A DNA stretch of 46,862 nt from Betaproteobacteria bacterium (GCA_028292225.1 JAQGMV010000486.1:1-46862), one strand, 5' to 3'; positions 1 to 9,628 are shown, numbered from the stretch's first letter. Numbers and translations are program-made. Notes: generated from the letters alone by a model not told the origin.

Positions 1-868
1 GCATCACGTCCGTCACGTCTTCGGGCAGGACGTAATCGCGCCCGCGCAAATAGGCCAGTGCCCGCGCACCCTCGATGAGATGGATCGACGCGCGCGGGCT
101 CGCGCCGAACGAGATGTATTTCTGCAGATCCTTGATGCCGTATTTCTCGGGGTTACGGGTCGCAGCGACGACACGCACTGCGTACTGGATGAGCGACGGG
201 TCGACGTAGCCGTTGCGGCATTCCCTCTGCAGGGCCGAGAGCTGATCGGTCGTCGCAACCGACGAGACCATCTTGGCCACGCCAGTCACGCGCTCGACGA
301 TGACGTACTCTTCTTCCTCGGTCGGATAACCCACGAGCACTTTCATCATGAAGCGGTCGACCTGCGCTTCGGGCAGCGGATAAGTGCCTTCGGTCTCGAT
401 CGGATTCTGGGTCGCCATCACGAGGAACGGCTCGGGAACCTTGTGGGTCTCGCCGGCGATCGTCACTTGGCGCTCCTGCATCACTTCGAGCAGCGCGCTC
501 TGCACTTTCGCCGGCGCGCGGTTGATCTCGTCCGCGAGCAGGAGATTGGTGAACACGGGACCGAGCGAAGTCGTGAATTCGCTCGTCTTCTGGTTGTAGA
601 CGCGGGTGCCGACGAGATCCGCCGGCACGAGGTCGGGCGTGAACTGGATGCGCCTGAAGGTGCCTCGCACGGTACGCGCGAGCGTTTTCACGGTGAGGGT
701 CTTGGCGAGGCCGGGCACGCCTTCGACCAGCAGATGGCCCTGCGCGAGGATGGCGACGAGCACGCGCTCGAGAAAGTGGTCCTGTCCGACGACGACTTTC
801 TTGACCTCGTACAGGACGCGCTGCATGAGGCTCGCGATCTCTTCGCGACTCAGCTCGGTGTTTTCCAT
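1..868 (-). CDS. MoxR-family AAA+ ATPase, C-terminus cut by window edge
   Basis: Reverse-strand translation from ATG at 868: MENTELSREEIASLMQRVLYEVKKVVVGQDHFLERVLVAILAQGHLLVEGVPGLAKT...LLADEINRAPAKVQSALLEVMQERQVTIAGETHKVPEPFLVMATQNPIETEGTYPLPEAQVDRFM, typical MoxR motifs. The 317-aa plus-strand ORF here is antisense. Confidence 0.93.
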   Translation of the reverse strand, partial: MENTELSREEIASLMQRVLYEVKKVVVGQDHFLERVLVAILAQGHLLVEGVPGLAKTLTVKTLARTVRGTFRRIQFTPDLVPADLVGTRVYNQKTSEFTTSLGPVFTNLLLADEINRAPAKVQSALLEVMQERQVTIAGETHKVPEPFLVMATQNPIETEGTYPLPEAQVDRFMMKVLVGYPTEEEEYVIVERVTGVAKMVSSVATTDQLSALQRECRNGYVDPSLIQYAVRVVAATRNPEKYGIKDLQKYISFGASPRASIHLIEGARALAYLRGRDYVLPEDVTDVM

Positions 869-895
869 GACACTCCCCTGGTGGTTGGCGTGACG

Positions 896-1828
896 CTAGA
901 ACGGCGACACGCCGGCGGCCGACGCCGCGTTCTCGATCGGCACCGCGAAACCGATCCCGATGAACACCGCCTGCTTGGCGGGATTCAGGATGCCGGTCAC
1001 GATGCCGACGACTTCTCCGTCGGTGGTGAATAGCGGACCGCCCGAGCTTCCGGGGTTCGCGGCGGCGTCGAACTGAATGAGGTTGGTCAGCAGCCGCTTG
1101 CCTTCGGGCGAGCGATATTCGCGCCGCAGGCCGGAAATCACGCCTGAAGAAACCGAAGGGCCGATGCCGAACGGGAACCCGACTGCGACCACTTCGTCGC
1201 CGAGGCGCAGGTCGGCGGTGGAGCGCAGCGTCGCCGGGACGAGATCGTCGGGAACGCTCGCGGTCCTGATCACCGCGAGATCGTGTTCCGGCCGGGTGCC
1301 GACGATGGTCGCTTCCGATTCCATCCCGTCGGAGAACACCACGCCGAGCCGCTTGGCGCCCGCGACCACGTGCAGGTTGGTCAGGATCGTCCCGTTGTCG
1401 AGGATGACGACGCCGGTGCCGACGCTGCGCTCGACGTCCTTGTCGGGCTCGTTCTCACCGCCGAGCCCGCGAACCCGCACCACCGAGCCTTTGAGGAGAT
1501 CATAAGCGCGCGCCGCACGCGAGGGCAGCGGCTTGGTCTCGAGCGTGCGTAGCACCGCCGCGTCGATGTCTTGCTGCGTGAGCGGGCGCTGCGACGGCGC
1601 GAGCGCGCCGTGGCTCATGACGATCACGAGCGCGAACGCCGCGCCTGCGGCAAGGCCCAGAGGAAGCGGGTGGCGGCGCAGAAAAGACCGGACGCGGCCG
1701 GGTGCGCGAGGTGCGGCATGGGCTGCGGCCGTGGGTTCGGGGGCGGACTCGGGCTGCTGCGGTTCTGCCGCGGCCGCAGGAGATCGGCGGAGCCGGTTCG
1801 AAGTGCTGTAGAGTGCGACGCGTTTCAT
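896..1828 (-). CDS. Membrane-anchored trypsin-like serine protease (S1C-like) without a PDZ domain
   Basis: ORF 896..1900; likely start MKRVALYSTSNRLRR at 1828. One TM segment near the N-terminus, then TNLHVV (His), EHDLAVI (Asp), NPGSSGGPL (Ser). Ends shortly after the protease domain. Confidence 0.85.
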   Translation of the reverse strand: MKRVALYSTSNRLRRSPAAAAEPQQPESAPEPTAAAHAAPRAPGRVRSFLRRHPLPLGLAAGAAFALVIVMSHGALAPSQRPLTQQDIDAAVLRTLETKPLPSRAARAYDLLKGSVVRVRGLGGENEPDKDVERSVGTGVVILDNGTILTNLHVVAGAKRLGVVFSDGMESEATIVGTRPEHDLAVIRTASVPDDLVPATLRSTADLRLGDEVVAVGFPFGIGPSVSSGVISGLRREYRSPEGKRLLTNLIQFDAAANPGSSGGPLFTTDGEVVGIVTGILNPAKQAVFIGIGFAVPIENAASAAGVSPF

Positions 1829-2066
1829 GGACGTCCGTCCGGCTTGCTGATGCGGGAAATATCCTGCAAAGCAACATCCTGGCCAGCGGCCGAAACACAC
1901 CGGCGCACCTCGAAGCTTACTACTGTTGCACCCCGTGCCGCGTCGGCAAACCTGCTGAGTTTTTGCCGCCCCATGTGCTGGCGGCGTGCCACATCGTGGT
2001 GCGCGATGTGGACTTTGCGGGGCTCAGCCTGCGGAGGCGGTTTTCGCTTCGCGCCGCCCGCTTAAG

Positions 2067-2336
2067 CTACTTACATCCGCACGCCGGCTGCCGGGTGCAC
2101 ATGTCGGCGGTGACCTGCCCGGGCGCGCACTGAGCGGTCTCCAGGGGGCGGCACGTGATCGCGCACGATGCGCAGCTTCCGACCGCGGGCGCTTTGCACG
2201 AAGCGCCGGTCTCCACCTTCTTGTCTTTGTCTTTTTTGGCGGCATGCGATTTTTTGCGGCTGTGCTCTTCCGCCGCCGCCGCCGGGTTGACCACGAGCAA
2301 TGCCGCGACGACTGCGATCATCAGAGACCTGGTCAT
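2067..2336 (-). CDS. Small secreted Cys-rich protein (89 aa)
   Basis: Signal peptide MTRSLMIAVVAALLVVNPAAAA, Lys/His-rich linker, then 8 Cys in the last ~44 residues. Confidence 0.7.
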   Translation of the reverse strand: MTRSLMIAVVAALLVVNPAAAAEEHSRKKSHAAKKDKDKKVETGASCKAPAVGSCASCAITCRPLETAQCAPGQVTADMCTRQPACGCK

Positions 2337-2383
2337 GTGCCCTCCGCGATAGAAACCACACCCGTTCGTGAAGTATGAGCCGC

Positions 2384-3919
2384 TCAGTAGCTCGTCGGCC
2401 AGTTGCGCAGCAGGTGCTCTCCGACACCGCTCTTCATCCGCAGCCGGTGGACCTGCAGCGTGCGGATGAGGTAATCGCGTGTGTCGCGCGGATCGATCAC
2501 GGTGTGCGCCTCATAGAGCTCGGCGAGCCCCCATGCCGACGTGTCGCGCTCGACTTCGGCCTTGAGCTTCTCGAAGCGTTCGGGATCGTCCTGGTATTTC
2601 ACGCCGTACAGCACGTTCACCGACACCGCCGGGTCCATGAAGCCCAGATCCGCGCTCGGCCACACCGCGACCTCGTCCGCGTTCTTGCCGCCCGCCATGT
2701 TGATGAACGCCTGGCCGTAGCTCTTCCTCATGATCACGGTGATTTTCGGCACTGTCACCAGCGTCATCGCGTTCATCCAGTTGATGACCTTCCCGGGCAT
2801 TCCGCGGAGCTCGCCTTCGACTCCGATCAGGAAACCCGGCACGTCGACGAGGAACACGAGCGGTATGTTGAACGAATCGCACAGCACCATGAAGCTCGTG
2901 ACTTTCTGGCAGGCGTCGGCGTCGAGCGCCCCGCCTTTGAACAGCGGGTTGTTCGCGATGAACCCGACCGTTTTGCCGTCGAGGCGCGCGAGCATCGTCG
3001 TCGCGGACTTGCCGTAGCGCTCCTTGATCTCGAAGGGGGAGCCCTTGTCCGCAATCGCCGCAATCACTTTGCGAACGTCGTAGACCTTGTTGCGCGACTC
3101 GGGGACGATTTCGAGCATTTTCCTGCACGCCTCGTCCGAACCTTCAGGCACGGCGCGCTCGGGGGGCGCTTCCATATTGTTGCCCGGCAGGTACGAGAGG
3201 AATCGCTTGATGGCGTCGATCGCCTGCTCATCGGTGTCGACTGCCATGTCGGCGAGGCCCGATACGCCGGTGAGCAGCTTCCAGCCACCGAGGTCTTCGG
3301 CCTCGATCGGCCGGTTGATCGCGATCGAAGTGACGTTAGGGCTCGCGATCGCCATGATCGCGCCTTTGCGCATCACGACGAAATCGGACATCGCCGAATA
3401 CCATGTCGAGGAGCCGTAGCACTGCCCGAGCAGCGCCGAGCACCACGGGGACTCGCGCAGCCGCTGGTACTCGGTCGGGTCCTGCGCGATGATCGCGCGG
3501 CCCGCCGCGCCCATGCGGTCGGGCATGCGCGCACCGCTCGATTCGCCGAGCAGCACGAGCGGCATGCCGCGTTTGGCTGCGACCTGCTTCACGTGCTTCA
3601 TCTTCTTCATGTTGATGACGGCCGACGACGCGCCGAGCACCGTGAAGTCGTTCGACACCAGTGCGATCTCACGCCCGGCTATGCGTCCGAAGCCGGCGAT
3701 CTTGCCGTCCGCGGGCGTCTTGTGTTTCACCTCCGGCCGTATGCTTTTCGCGTACAGGCCGGACTCGATGAAGCTGCCTTCGTCGATCAGGTAATCGATG
3801 CGCTCGCGCGCGTTGAGCACGCCTTCGGCCTTGCGCTTGGCGAGCTTCTCCGCGCCGCCCATCGCCAGAGCTTCGGCGTTTCTTTTTTCCAGGTCCCCGA
3901 TCATGTCTTCGAATGCCAC
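2384..3919 (-). CDS. Acyl-CoA carboxylase carboxyltransferase (beta) subunit, propionyl/methylcrotonyl-CoA carboxylase family
   Basis: 511 aa: MAFEDMIGDLEKRNAEALAMGGAEKLAKRKAEGVLNARERIDYLID... with GESSGARMPD and VDVPGFLIGVEGE, typical of the carboxyltransferase domain. Confidence 0.93.
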   Translation of the reverse strand: MAFEDMIGDLEKRNAEALAMGGAEKLAKRKAEGVLNARERIDYLIDEGSFIESGLYAKSIRPEVKHKTPADGKIAGFGRIAGREIALVSNDFTVLGASSAVINMKKMKHVKQVAAKRGMPLVLLGESSGARMPDRMGAAGRAIIAQDPTEYQRLRESPWCSALLGQCYGSSTWYSAMSDFVVMRKGAIMAIASPNVTSIAINRPIEAEDLGGWKLLTGVSGLADMAVDTDEQAIDAIKRFLSYLPGNNMEAPPERAVPEGSDEACRKMLEIVPESRNKVYDVRKVIAAIADKGSPFEIKERYGKSATTMLARLDGKTVGFIANNPLFKGGALDADACQKVTSFMVLCDSFNIPLVFLVDVPGFLIGVEGELRGMPGKVINWMNAMTLVTVPKITVIMRKSYGQAFINMAGGKNADEVAVWPSADLGFMDPAVSVNVLYGVKYQDDPERFEKLKAEVERDTSAWGLAELYEAHTVIDPRDTRDYLIRTLQVHRLRMKSGVGEHLLRNWPTSY

Positions 3920-3970
3920 TGCTGTTTCCTTTGTCTCGTTATCCCAGCCTCGGAGCGATCGACAGATCGC

Positions 3971-4026
3971 CGAAGGAAAGGAGATTCAAGGAGGGAAACC
4001 CTGGTTTCCCTCCTTGGCGTTACCGG
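3971..4026. repeat. Palindromic intergenic element copy A
   Basis: 14-bp perfect inverted repeat CAAGGAGGGAAACC-ct-GGTTTCCCTCCTTG (3987..4016); related copies near 9541 and 29113. Confidence 0.75.
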
Positions 4027-5177
4027 CCTCGCTTTGCCCGCAACATGGCGCGCGCAATCACGAGTTGCTGTATCTGGCTTGTTCCTTCATACAGGCGGAA
4101 TAAACGCACGTCGCGGTAGAAGCGCTCGACCGCGTATTCCTGCATGTATCCCGCTCCGCCGTGGATCTGCACCGCGCGGTCCGCGACTCGCCCGACCATC
4201 TCGGAGGCGTACAGCTTGCAGCACGCGGCCTCCATCGTGATCGACTCGCCGCCGTCGCGCTTATTCGCCGCGTCGAGCGTCATGCTTTTCGCGGCGTAGA
4301 GCTCGGTCTGGCTGTCGGCGAGCATCGCCTGCACGAGCTGGAACTCGCCGATCGCCTTGTCGAACTGCCTGCGCTCCGATGCATAGCTCAGCGCTTCGTC
4401 GAGTATGCGCGTCGCGGCGCCGACGCAGACCGCCGCGATGTGCAGCCGCGCCTTGTCGAGCACTTTCATGGCGGTCTTGAAACCGATGCCCTCTACGCCG
4501 CCGATGATGTTTGCCGCAGGCACGCGAACGTTCTCGAAAATGACGTCGGCGGTCTGCGCGCCGCGCTGCCCCATCTTGCGGTCGGGTTTTCCCACCGAAA
4601 GACCGGGCGTGTCGCGCTCGACGATGAAAGCCGACACGCCGCTCGCGTCCTTCGTCTTGGGGTCGGTTCTCGCCATCACCGTGAAGATGCCGGCCTGGGG
4701 CGCGTTGGTGATGTAGCGTTTTCCCCCGTTGATGACGTAGTGATCGCCGTCGCGCCGTGCGCTGGTGGTGAGCGAGCCCGCGTCCGAGCCGCTGCCGGGC
4801 TCGGTCAGGGCGAAAGCGCCGATCAGCTCGCCGGCCGCAAGGCGCGGGAGGTATTCGTTCTTCTGCGCTTCGGTACCGTCCAGCACGATGCCCACCGAGC
4901 CTATGCCGTTGTTCGTTCCGGCGATCGATCGAAACGCGGGCGAGGCTTTGCACCACGCGAACGCGACCCGCACTTCTTCTTCCATCGTCAGGCCCAGGCC
5001 TCCGTACTGCTCCGGGATGGTGAGGCCGAAGAGGCCCATGCGGCGCATCTCGTCGAGGACGTCGGCAGGTATCGCATCGGTCTCGGCGACCTCGGCTTCG
5101 CGAGGAATGAGGCGCTCGCGTACGAAGCGCTCGATGGTGTCGAGCAGGACGTTGAAAGTTTCGGGGTCTCGGATCAT
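4020..5177 (-). CDS. Acyl-CoA dehydrogenase
   Basis: 385 aa: FALTEPGSGSDAGSLTTSA, RRQFDKAIGEFQLVQAMLAD, QIHGGAGYMQEYAVERFYRDVRLFRLYEGTSQIQQLVIAR. Confidence 0.95.
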   Translation of the reverse strand: MIRDPETFNVLLDTIERFVRERLIPREAEVAETDAIPADVLDEMRRMGLFGLTIPEQYGGLGLTMEEEVRVAFAWCKASPAFRSIAGTNNGIGSVGIVLDGTEAQKNEYLPRLAAGELIGAFALTEPGSGSDAGSLTTSARRDGDHYVINGGKRYITNAPQAGIFTVMARTDPKTKDASGVSAFIVERDTPGLSVGKPDRKMGQRGAQTADVIFENVRVPAANIIGGVEGIGFKTAMKVLDKARLHIAAVCVGAATRILDEALSYASERRQFDKAIGEFQLVQAMLADSQTELYAAKSMTLDAANKRDGGESITMEAACCKLYASEMVGRVADRAVQIHGGAGYMQEYAVERFYRDVRLFRLYEGTSQIQQLVIARAMLRAKRGR

Positions 5178-5362
5178 TTAAAGGGTCGGTCGAGCTTGAT
5201 GTCCGCATTCTTCACCATCTTCGCCCACTCCACGAGTGTCGTGCTTCATCCGGGCGGTGAATTCGTCGGGCGTGCCGGGTTTGGCGGGTAGGCCTGCGCC
5301 GCGACGGAGCCGCCGACAGTGGAAAGGATTGCGATCGCACTGGCGGCAAGGATTCGTTTCAT
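5174..5362 (-). pseudogene. Decayed TctC/Bug-family substrate-binding protein: signal peptide joined to frameshifted C-terminal tail
   Basis: Frame 1: MKRILAASAIAILSTVGGSVAAQAYPPNPARPTNSPPG*. Frame 2: KPGTPDEFTARMKHDT. Frame 3: VEWAKMVKNADIKLDRPFK*. These match the start and end of TctC proteins with the middle missing. Confidence 0.82.
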
Positions 5363-5388
5363 GTGCTCACTATTTTGTCAGGAGGAGC

Positions 5389-6351
5389 TCACTCACCTTT
5401 TATCCCGGCAGCTTTGATCACTTTGTCCCACTTCGTGATCTCGCTCTGGACGAAAGCGGTGTATTGCTCGGTGGTGTTGCCCACCGGATCCGCGCCGACT
5501 TTGGCGAGGCGCTCGCGCAGGTCAGGTGACTTGATCGCGTTCACGAACTCGGTGTTGAGGCGCTCGACGATTGCACGAGGCGTCTTCGCCGGCGCCGAGA
5601 CGCCGAACCACGCGGTCACGTCGAAGCCCGGGACTCCGCTTTCCGCGACTGTGGGGATGTTCGGCTCTGCCGCCGAGCGCTTCAGGCTCGTTACAGCCAG
5701 CGCGCGCAGCTTGCCCGCGCGCGCGTAGCCGATCACCGTCGGCAGGTTGCCGAAATAGACCTGGGTCTGGCCCGCCATGAGCTCGATCACTGCGGGGCCG
5801 CCGCCTTTGTACGGGATATGCACCCACTTGACCCCCGTCATGTGCTGGAAAAGCTCGGCGGAGAGGTGCACCGTCGAGCCGGTGCCTGACGAGCCGTAGT
5901 TGATCTGTCCGGGCTGCTTCTTCGACACCGCGATCAGCTCCCGGACGTTGCGCACGGGAAGCGACGGATGGACGACGAGGAGGTTGGGCACTTCGGCGAT
6001 GAGGGTGATGAAAGCGAAGTCCTTCACCGGGTCGAAGTTGAGCTTCATCAGCGCCGGATTCGTCGCATGCCCGGACGCGTTGAGCAGAATCGTATAACCG
6101 TCGGGGGTCGCCCGCGAGCCTACGTCGGTCGCGATCGCGGTATTCGCGCCGGCGCGATTCTCGACGACGATCTGCTGGCCGATCAGCTCGGAGACTTTTT
6201 GCGCCGCGAGGCGCGCGACGATATCGTTGGTGCCTGACGGCGGAAAGCCCACGAGGAATCTGATGGGCTTGGTCGGATAGGACTGTGCGTGGAGAGCCGG
6301 GGCACCCATTGCACAGCAGGCGACAGCAAACGCGCAGAGCGTTCTTTTCAT
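5389..6351 (-). CDS. TctC/Bug-family tripartite tricarboxylate transporter substrate-binding protein
   Basis: 320 aa: MKRTLCAFAVACCAMGAPALHAQSYPTKPIRFLVGFPPSGTNDIVARLAAQKVSELIGQQIVVENRAGANTAIATD. Confidence 0.95.
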   Translation of the reverse strand: MKRTLCAFAVACCAMGAPALHAQSYPTKPIRFLVGFPPSGTNDIVARLAAQKVSELIGQQIVVENRAGANTAIATDVGSRATPDGYTILLNASGHATNPALMKLNFDPVKDFAFITLIAEVPNLLVVHPSLPVRNVRELIAVSKKQPGQINYGSSGTGSTVHLSAELFQHMTGVKWVHIPYKGGGPAVIELMAGQTQVYFGNLPTVIGYARAGKLRALAVTSLKRSAAEPNIPTVAESGVPGFDVTAWFGVSAPAKTPRAIVERLNTEFVNAIKSPDLRERLAKVGADPVGNTTEQYTAFVQSEITKWDKVIKAAGIKGE

Positions 6352-6398
6352 GACGACCTCCTCAGTTATCCATTTCCGAGCGCTGCACCGCGGCCTCG

Positions 6399-6854
6399 CT
6401 ACTTCGGTTCGAACCCTTCGAGATATACCGGGCCGGCCATCGTTCCGTCGACCGCCTTGCCGATGATGCCGTGCGAGAGATCCTTGATGGCGACGAAGAT
6501 CACGTCTTCGTCCGGCGTCGATACGAGTGTATGGGGCGCATTCGCCGGGATATAGATGAGCGTGCCCGCGGGCGCGTCGATCGGCTTTCCGTTGACGGAC
6601 CCCTGAAGCGTGCCTTTGACGACGAGGTTGAACTGCTCGTTCGGGTGGCTGTGCATGCGCGAACCGGTCCCCCGGGGTTTGTGTATGTAGCCGACGAGCA
6701 TGCGCTCGCCTTCGACCACACCGCCGTGCGAGGTGGAATAGCCGGTGCCGGCAGGCACTTTATCGAGCTCGGCGAAGTTGTATTGATACGCGTCTACGCC
6801 GCCCTTGACCGCGCCTTCGGTTTTGGTCGTGATCTTCGTCGCTGCTGTTGTCAT
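6399..6854 (-). CDS. Cupin-domain protein
   Basis: 151 aa with cupin motif RMHSHPNEQFNLVVKGTLQGSVNGKPIDAPAGTLIYIPANAPHTLVS. Confidence 0.88.
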   Translation of the reverse strand: MTTAATKITTKTEGAVKGGVDAYQYNFAELDKVPAGTGYSTSHGGVVEGERMLVGYIHKPRGTGSRMHSHPNEQFNLVVKGTLQGSVNGKPIDAPAGTLIYIPANAPHTLVSTPDEDVIFVAIKDLSHGIIGKAVDGTMAGPVYLEGFEPK

Positions 6855-6930
6855 GGCTCCTCCTCGTTCGTGAATCGTGCCCGCTATTGAAGATTACGAT
6901 TCACCCTTTACCATTTGCCATATACGGGTC

Positions 6931-8298
6931 TTAAAGATAATCGACGATTTTCCAGTCGCCCTGCTTCACATTCACCACGTTCTTGCTCCTGCCCGGACGG
7001 CGGTCAGCGTAGACGTGGCCTTCCTTCATGACGATCCGGATGTTCTGTTTCTGCTGAAGGCACGCGATGTCGGCCAGCGGGTCGCCGTTCACCGCGATGA
7101 TGTCCGCGAGCTTGCCGGCTTCGATCGTCCCGAGCTCGTGCCCGAGCTTGATCGCCTGCGCGGCGTTGCGCGTGGTCGTGAGTATGGCGTCCATCGGGCT
7201 CATTCCGAGCTTCACGTAGATCTCGAGCTCGGCGGCGTTCGTTCCCATGTGCGGCTCGAAACCCATGTCGGTCCCCATCGCGATCTTCACCCCGGCCTTG
7301 TACATCTTCTGGAAGGTCTCGAAGCAGAAAGGCTGGAGGTATGTCATTTTCTTCAGCACGAACTCCGCCGTTCCGACTTCGCGCCTCAACCGGATCGCAT
7401 GATCGGTCCGGTGCGAAAGCGTCGGGGTCACCGGCACACCCGCGGCGACGATCATGTCGATCGTCTCGTCGTCGCTGAAGACCATGTGCTCGATCGTGTC
7501 GGCGCCGGCTTTCATCGCCATGCGCTGCGCCTGGGTCGTGAAGCAGTGCACCGCGGTGATCTTGTGCAGGGCGTGAGCCTCGTCGACGATCGCGTCGAGC
7601 TCTTCCTTCGTCATGTTGCGGATGTCCGGCTCTTCCTTGTCGGTTCCGCCGCCGCCCGAAGCGCAGGTCTTGATCACGTCGGCGCCGGCGAGCAGGTTCT
7701 TGCGCGCGAGCTTGCGCAGCTCCCACGGCCCGTCGGCGGTGTTGAAGCCGAAGCGGTACATGGCGCGCGGCTGGATGAGATCGAGGTGCGAGCCGGTCAT
7801 CGTGGTGAACGCGCCGATCAGCATGCGCGGACCTTCGAGGATGCCGGCGTTGATGGAATCGCGAACCGCGCACATCTCGTCGACGAGCAGCCCTCGCGGC
7901 CCGTTCATGCCGAGATCGCGCAGCGTGGTGAAACCCATGTCGAAACAGTTCTGCGCGTGGAAGAGCGCATACATCTGCTGCAGGTGCGGCATGATCTCGA
8001 ACTGCGCGACCCGATGGTTGTGGAAAGACATGCAGTTGAACATCGCGGTGTGGATGTGCAGATCCATCATGCCGGGCATGAGGGTGCAGCCTTCGGCATC
8101 GACGACTTCGGCATCCGGCGGCACCTGCGCCGCGAACTGCTTGTCGTCGCGGCTTCCCACACACTTGATGTGCTTACCCTGCACCACGATCAGGGGATTT
8201 TTAAGCGGTGTGCCGCCGGTGCCGTCGATCAGCGTCGCACCCTTGATGACTTTCAGCGGACCCGCCCCCGCATCGCTCAGAAACTCCTGCGCCTTCAC
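6931..8298 (-). CDS. Amidohydrolase family protein (imidazolonepropionase/prolidase-like)
   Basis: 455 aa: ATLIDGTGG...GCTLMPGMMDLHIHTAMFN, ITAVHCFTTQAQRMAMKAGADTIEHMVF, KIAMGTDMGFEPH, GKLADIIAVNGDPLADI. Confidence 0.92.
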   Translation of the reverse strand: MKAQEFLSDAGAGPLKVIKGATLIDGTGGTPLKNPLIVVQGKHIKCVGSRDDKQFAAQVPPDAEVVDAEGCTLMPGMMDLHIHTAMFNCMSFHNHRVAQFEIMPHLQQMYALFHAQNCFDMGFTTLRDLGMNGPRGLLVDEMCAVRDSINAGILEGPRMLIGAFTTMTGSHLDLIQPRAMYRFGFNTADGPWELRKLARKNLLAGADVIKTCASGGGGTDKEEPDIRNMTKEELDAIVDEAHALHKITAVHCFTTQAQRMAMKAGADTIEHMVFSDDETIDMIVAAGVPVTPTLSHRTDHAIRLRREVGTAEFVLKKMTYLQPFCFETFQKMYKAGVKIAMGTDMGFEPHMGTNAAELEIYVKLGMSPMDAILTTTRNAAQAIKLGHELGTIEAGKLADIIAVNGDPLADIACLQQKQNIRIVMKEGHVYADRRPGRSKNVVNVKQGDWKIVDYL

Positions 8299-8365
8299 TT
8301 AAGATCCTCCTCCTCGTTCGCACCGGCGTGTTGCACGCCGGCAGCGGTGCTGCCTCGGCTGCGAT

Positions 8366-9445
8366 TTAGCCGGCAAACCCTTTCATCGCCGCGACGAACT
8401 GTGCGTAGGCCGCGGGATCGATCGTTTTTCTTGTAAGTGTCGGCGAGTAGTCGAACGCATCGAAAGTGCGCTCGATCTCACGCCGGTCCATGTCGCGGGC
8501 GATGAACACCAGCCGCGAGCGCCGGTCATCGGTGGGCCACGCGTCGAGCACGACCGGCTCGTGGACGACGGTCTGCACCGCGTGCACGACCACCGGATCG
8601 CCCTCGACGTTGAGCAGGCCTTTCACTCGAAGCAGGTTCGCGCCGCGCAGGCCCGAGAGCATGTCGAGCCACATCATCAGGCCGGCTCGACGGATCGGCC
8701 GTTCGTGGTACAGGCAGAACGCGCTGATGTGCGAGTCGTGCCTGTTCACGTCGGCGTGCGAGCGATGCGAGTGAGCGTGCGCGTGCCGCGCTTCGTGCAG
8801 CCAGCGCTCGACGTCCTCGCCTTTGGCTGCCGGCTCGTAGACTCCGCCGCGCAGAAATACCGCGGGGTCGATTTCGCCGCGAACGACGTCGTGAAGCTCG
8901 GCGCCGGGGTTCAAGCGCGTAAGGCGCTCGCGCAGCGAAAGCACCGCGGCCGGCGCGGCGAGATCGGTCTTGCTGATCAGCAGCGCGTCGGCCACTGCGG
9001 CCTGTTTGACCGATTCGGGATGGGAGTCGAGCTGCGCTTCACCGTGAACCGCGTCGACGAGCGTGACGACGTCGTGGAGCCGGTAGACGCCCTTGAGCGC
9101 TTCGTCGGCGACCACGGTCTGCAGCACCGGCACGGGGTCCGCCAGGCCGGTCGTCTCTATGATGAGATGCGAAAACGGCGGAACCGCACCGCTTTCGCGC
9201 TTCGCGTGCAGATCGGTGAGCGTCTGAACGAGGTCGCCGCGCACCGTGCAACAGAGGCACCCGGTGTCGAGCAGCACCATGTTCTCGGCCGGAGCGGACA
9301 CGAGCAGGTGGTCGATGCCGACTTCGCCGAACTCGTTGATGATCACTGCGGCACGCTCAAGCGCCGGCTGCAGCAGCAGGCGGTTGAGCAGCGTGGTCTT
9401 ACCGCTGCCCAGAAAGCCGGTGATGATCGTGACCGGGACTGGCAC
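8366..9445 (-). CDS. COG0523 GTP-binding protein (CobW/YjiA-type metallochaperone family)
   Basis: VTIITGFLGSGKTTLLNRL (Walker A), CLCC motif LLDTGCLCCTVRGDL, C-terminal CobW domain. ORF is open to 9520; GTG at 9445 is a likely start. Confidence 0.9.
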   Translation of the reverse strand: MPVPVTIITGFLGSGKTTLLNRLLLQPALERAAVIINEFGEVGIDHLLVSAPAENMVLLDTGCLCCTVRGDLVQTLTDLHAKRESGAVPPFSHLIIETTGLADPVPVLQTVVADEALKGVYRLHDVVTLVDAVHGEAQLDSHPESVKQAAVADALLISKTDLAAPAAVLSLRERLTRLNPGAELHDVVRGEIDPAVFLRGGVYEPAAKGEDVERWLHEARHAHAHSHRSHADVNRHDSHISAFCLYHERPIRRAGLMMWLDMLSGLRGANLLRVKGLLNVEGDPVVVHAVQTVVHEPVVLDAWPTDDRRSRLVFIARDMDRREIERTFDAFDYSPTLTRKTIDPAAYAQFVAAMKGFAG

Positions 9446-9540
9446 TTGAAGAGGGTGAGGGGAAGCCGGGGGTGAAAAGCGAGAGCGCCGACTGTAAGCG
9501 GCTTCGCGATTCAGGGTCAAGTGACCCGTCGCGACAGCAG

Positions 9541-9598
9541 ACGGAAGGAAAGGGGGGTTACGGAGGAAACCTTGGTTTCCCTCTGTTCGTTCACCGGC
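9541..9598. repeat. Palindromic intergenic element copy B
   Basis: ggaaggaaaggggggttacggaggaaaccttggtttccctctgttcgttcaccg; close to copy C at 29113..29169. Confidence 0.75.
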
Positions 9599-9628
9599 GA
9601 GCGCGCGTAGCGCGAGGAGCCCAGCCCA

